A stretch of 64,000 bases of DNA, taken from CAWCUU01 sp963798855. Its GTDB lineage: Bacteria > Gemmatimonadota > Gemmatimonadetes > Longimicrobiales > RSA9. The notes beneath the pieces were generated by a model that did no database searches, was not told the DNA's origin, and was given only the letters and a program-made list of their open reading frames with translations. The stretch covers positions 310,001 through 374,000 of the forward strand of contig CAWCUU010000001.1 in NCBI GenBank assembly GCA_963798855.1. Direction: 5' to 3'. Each line of letters starts with the position of its first letter. The first letter of the stretch is position 1. Made by a program: the position numbers and the translations under genes. Positions 58,840 to 64,000 of the stretch are shown piece by piece.

Positions 58840-59208
58840 ATGGCCACGAAGGAAGAGCTGCTCGACGCCATCGGCAACATGACCGTCATCGAGCTGGCGG
58901 ATTTCGTTGATGCGTTCAAGGAGAAGTTCGGCGTCACCGCAATGGCCGCTGCGCCCGCGGCGGCACCGGCCGCGGCGGCACCGGCCGCCGAGGAGAAGAC
59001 CGAGTTCGACGTCCAGCTCAAGGAAATCGGCGCCAAGAAGATCCAGGTCATCAAGGTGATCCGCGAGGTGACCAGCCTCGGCCTGAAGGAGGCCAAGGAT
59101 CTGGTCGACGGCGCGCCCTCCATCGTCAAGGAGGGGATCTCGAAGGAGGAGGCCGAGCAGATCAAGGCCAAGCTGGAGGAGCAGGGCGCGACGGTCGAGC
59201 TGAAGTAG
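58840..59208 (+). CDS. rplL: 50S ribosomal protein L7/L12
   Basis: 122 residues. N-terminal dimerisation helix (ATKEELLDAIGNMTVIELAD), Ala/Pro hinge (AAAPAAAPAAAAPAAEEK), and C-terminal domain EFDVQLKEIGAKKIQVIKVI with LGLKEAKDLVDGAPSIVKEG, which recruits translational GTPases. GAGGAAC precedes the ATG. Confidence 0.98.
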   Translation: MATKEELLDAIGNMTVIELADFVDAFKEKFGVTAMAAAPAAAPAAAAPAAEEKTEFDVQLKEIGAKKIQVIKVIREVTSLGLKEAKDLVDGAPSIVKEGISKEEAEQIKAKLEEQGATVELK

Positions 59209-59462
59209 CTCGGTTCGCTGCATGCGCCGAGCATGCCAGCGCGGGCGGGCCGGCGCGGATCGTTGAAGATCCGCCCCCCGTCCCGACCCCCGCGACGGGG
59301 AAACCGAGAGACTTCAGCCGGCGGGTGCGCGCGATGCGCCGACGATTCACCACAACGCTGCACAATCGAGCGAAGGCTCAGACTCCCCCGCTGCTCCCGG
59401 AGGGCGCGGTAGGGGCTTTCTGTGCTTGTCGCCGCTGTCTCGGGTCCTGAGGAGGTCCACTC
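59209..59462. other. rplL-rpoB intergenic region
   Basis: 254 bases without a gene. A 7-bp hairpin GCGGATC/GATCCGC (59255-59261, 59268-59274) may act as the partial terminator that lowers rpoB relative to ribosomal genes in many bacteria. It ends with GAGGAGGTCC, the rpoB ribosome site. Confidence 0.5.
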
Positions 59463-63693
<4,231 letters not shown>

Positions 63694-63757
63694 TCGAAGC
63701 AGCCGATCGGCTTCCTTCCGCCCGACCACCGGCGGGAAGGAATGGCCTGGTCAGCCC

Positions 63758-63820
63758 GATTGGCCTCGATAGCCTGATTAGCCTCGATAGCCTGATTAGC
63801 CTCGATAGCCTGATTAGCCT
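63758..63820 (+). repeat. 18-bp tandem repeat between rpoB and rpoC
   Basis: Three and a half copies of GATTAGCCTCGATAGCCT (the first has GG for AG), at 63758-63775, 63776-63793, 63794-63811 and part of a fourth. The array is less GC-rich than its surroundings and ends just before the rpoC ribosome site AGAAAGAGG. It lies in a spacer that is normally short and plain. Confidence 0.9.
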
Positions 63821-63843
63821 GCTTCAATGAGAAAGAGGCAAGA

Positions 63844-64000
63844 ATGATCGATTTCGCACGTGCTCGGGAGCCCCGGTCGAGTGACTTCGACTTCATCCAG
63901 CTCAAGATCGCCTCGCCCGAGGAGATTCGGAGCTGGTCGTACGGCGAGGTCACGAAGCCGGAAACCATCAACTATCGCTCCTTCAAGCCGGAGCGCGATG
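63844..64000 (+). CDS. rpoC: DNA-directed RNA polymerase beta' subunit, 5' part
   Basis: The first 52 residues of RpoC: MIDFARAREPRSSDFDFIQL, KIASPEEIRSWSYGEVTKPE and TINYRSFKPERD. ASPEEIRSWSxGEVxKPETINYR is the well-known N-terminus before the zinc ribbon. AAAGAGGCAAGA precedes the ATG. The rest lies beyond the window. Confidence 0.98.
   Translation, partial: MIDFARAREPRSSDFDFIQLKIASPEEIRSWSYGEVTKPETINYRSFKPERD

Overview
The window is high-GC chromosomal DNA in which nearly every base is coding. Acidobacterial-type duplicated permeases (ADOP), many lipoproteins, several TTG/GTG starts and the gene order tuf-rpmG-secE-nusG-rplKAJL-rpoBC suggest a Gemmatimonadota or Acidobacteriota-like bacterium. 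This is inference; no 16S gene is present. Single-base frameshifts in essential rpoB, in cusA and in an AAA ATPase gene suggest that part of the assembly carries indel errors.

Region 1 (1-5348) holds an ADOP permease cut by the window edge, two small secreted proteins, a protein with three helix-turn-helix-like repeats, a SYLF-domain lipoprotein and a family 2 glycosyltransferase.

Region 2 (5384-32599) is a metal-resistance island of about 27 kb, most likely for copper/silver. It encodes an HMA chaperone-like protein, a CopA P-type ATPase with YHS and HMBD domains, a CusCBA tripartite pump with a PII-like protein, a CusRS two-component system, DUF411, PCYCGC, YHS and DUF4396 proteins, two c-type cytochromes, an M50 protease, a UbiB/ABC1 kinase-like protein, and an RnfE/RnfA pair with a small Cys-rich membrane protein resembling NqrM. 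Eleven promoters in this island share one architecture: three TTCAC-like repeats exactly 11 bp apart, with a TAnnnT-like -10 hexamer starting 16 bp after the start of the last repeat. Two of them face away from each other at 5799-5930. One precedes the CusRS operon itself, so the whole island is probably one autoregulated CusR regulon. A 275-bp MITE-like element with 19-bp inverted ends and a TTAG duplication sits between cusB and cusA.

Region 3 (32717-37600) has a CPBP protease, an ECF41 sigma factor with its own-type promoter, a C-terminal remnant of NADH dehydrogenase, two paired lipoproteins and tRNA-Gly(TCC) with a strong downstream hairpin. A CMD (AhpD-like) gene lacking its 5' end lies nearby.

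Region 4 (37983-44170) has a bactofilin flanked by two paralogous small membrane proteins, and asnB preceded by what reads as a classical transcription attenuator: an Asn-rich leader peptide, mutually exclusive hairpins and a U-tract terminator. It also has a VapBC module, and an asparagine-synthase-like gene coupled to a Nudix hydrolase.

Region 5 (44249-54518) has a second ADOP permease, an orphan family 5 solute-binding lipoprotein coupled to a large AAA/TPR ATPase (frameshifted), a secreted lipoprotein, another AAA protein and a CheY-like regulator.

Region 6 (54678-64000) is the translation/transcription operon, led by a perfect consensus sigma-70 promoter and running from tuf to the beginning of rpoC.
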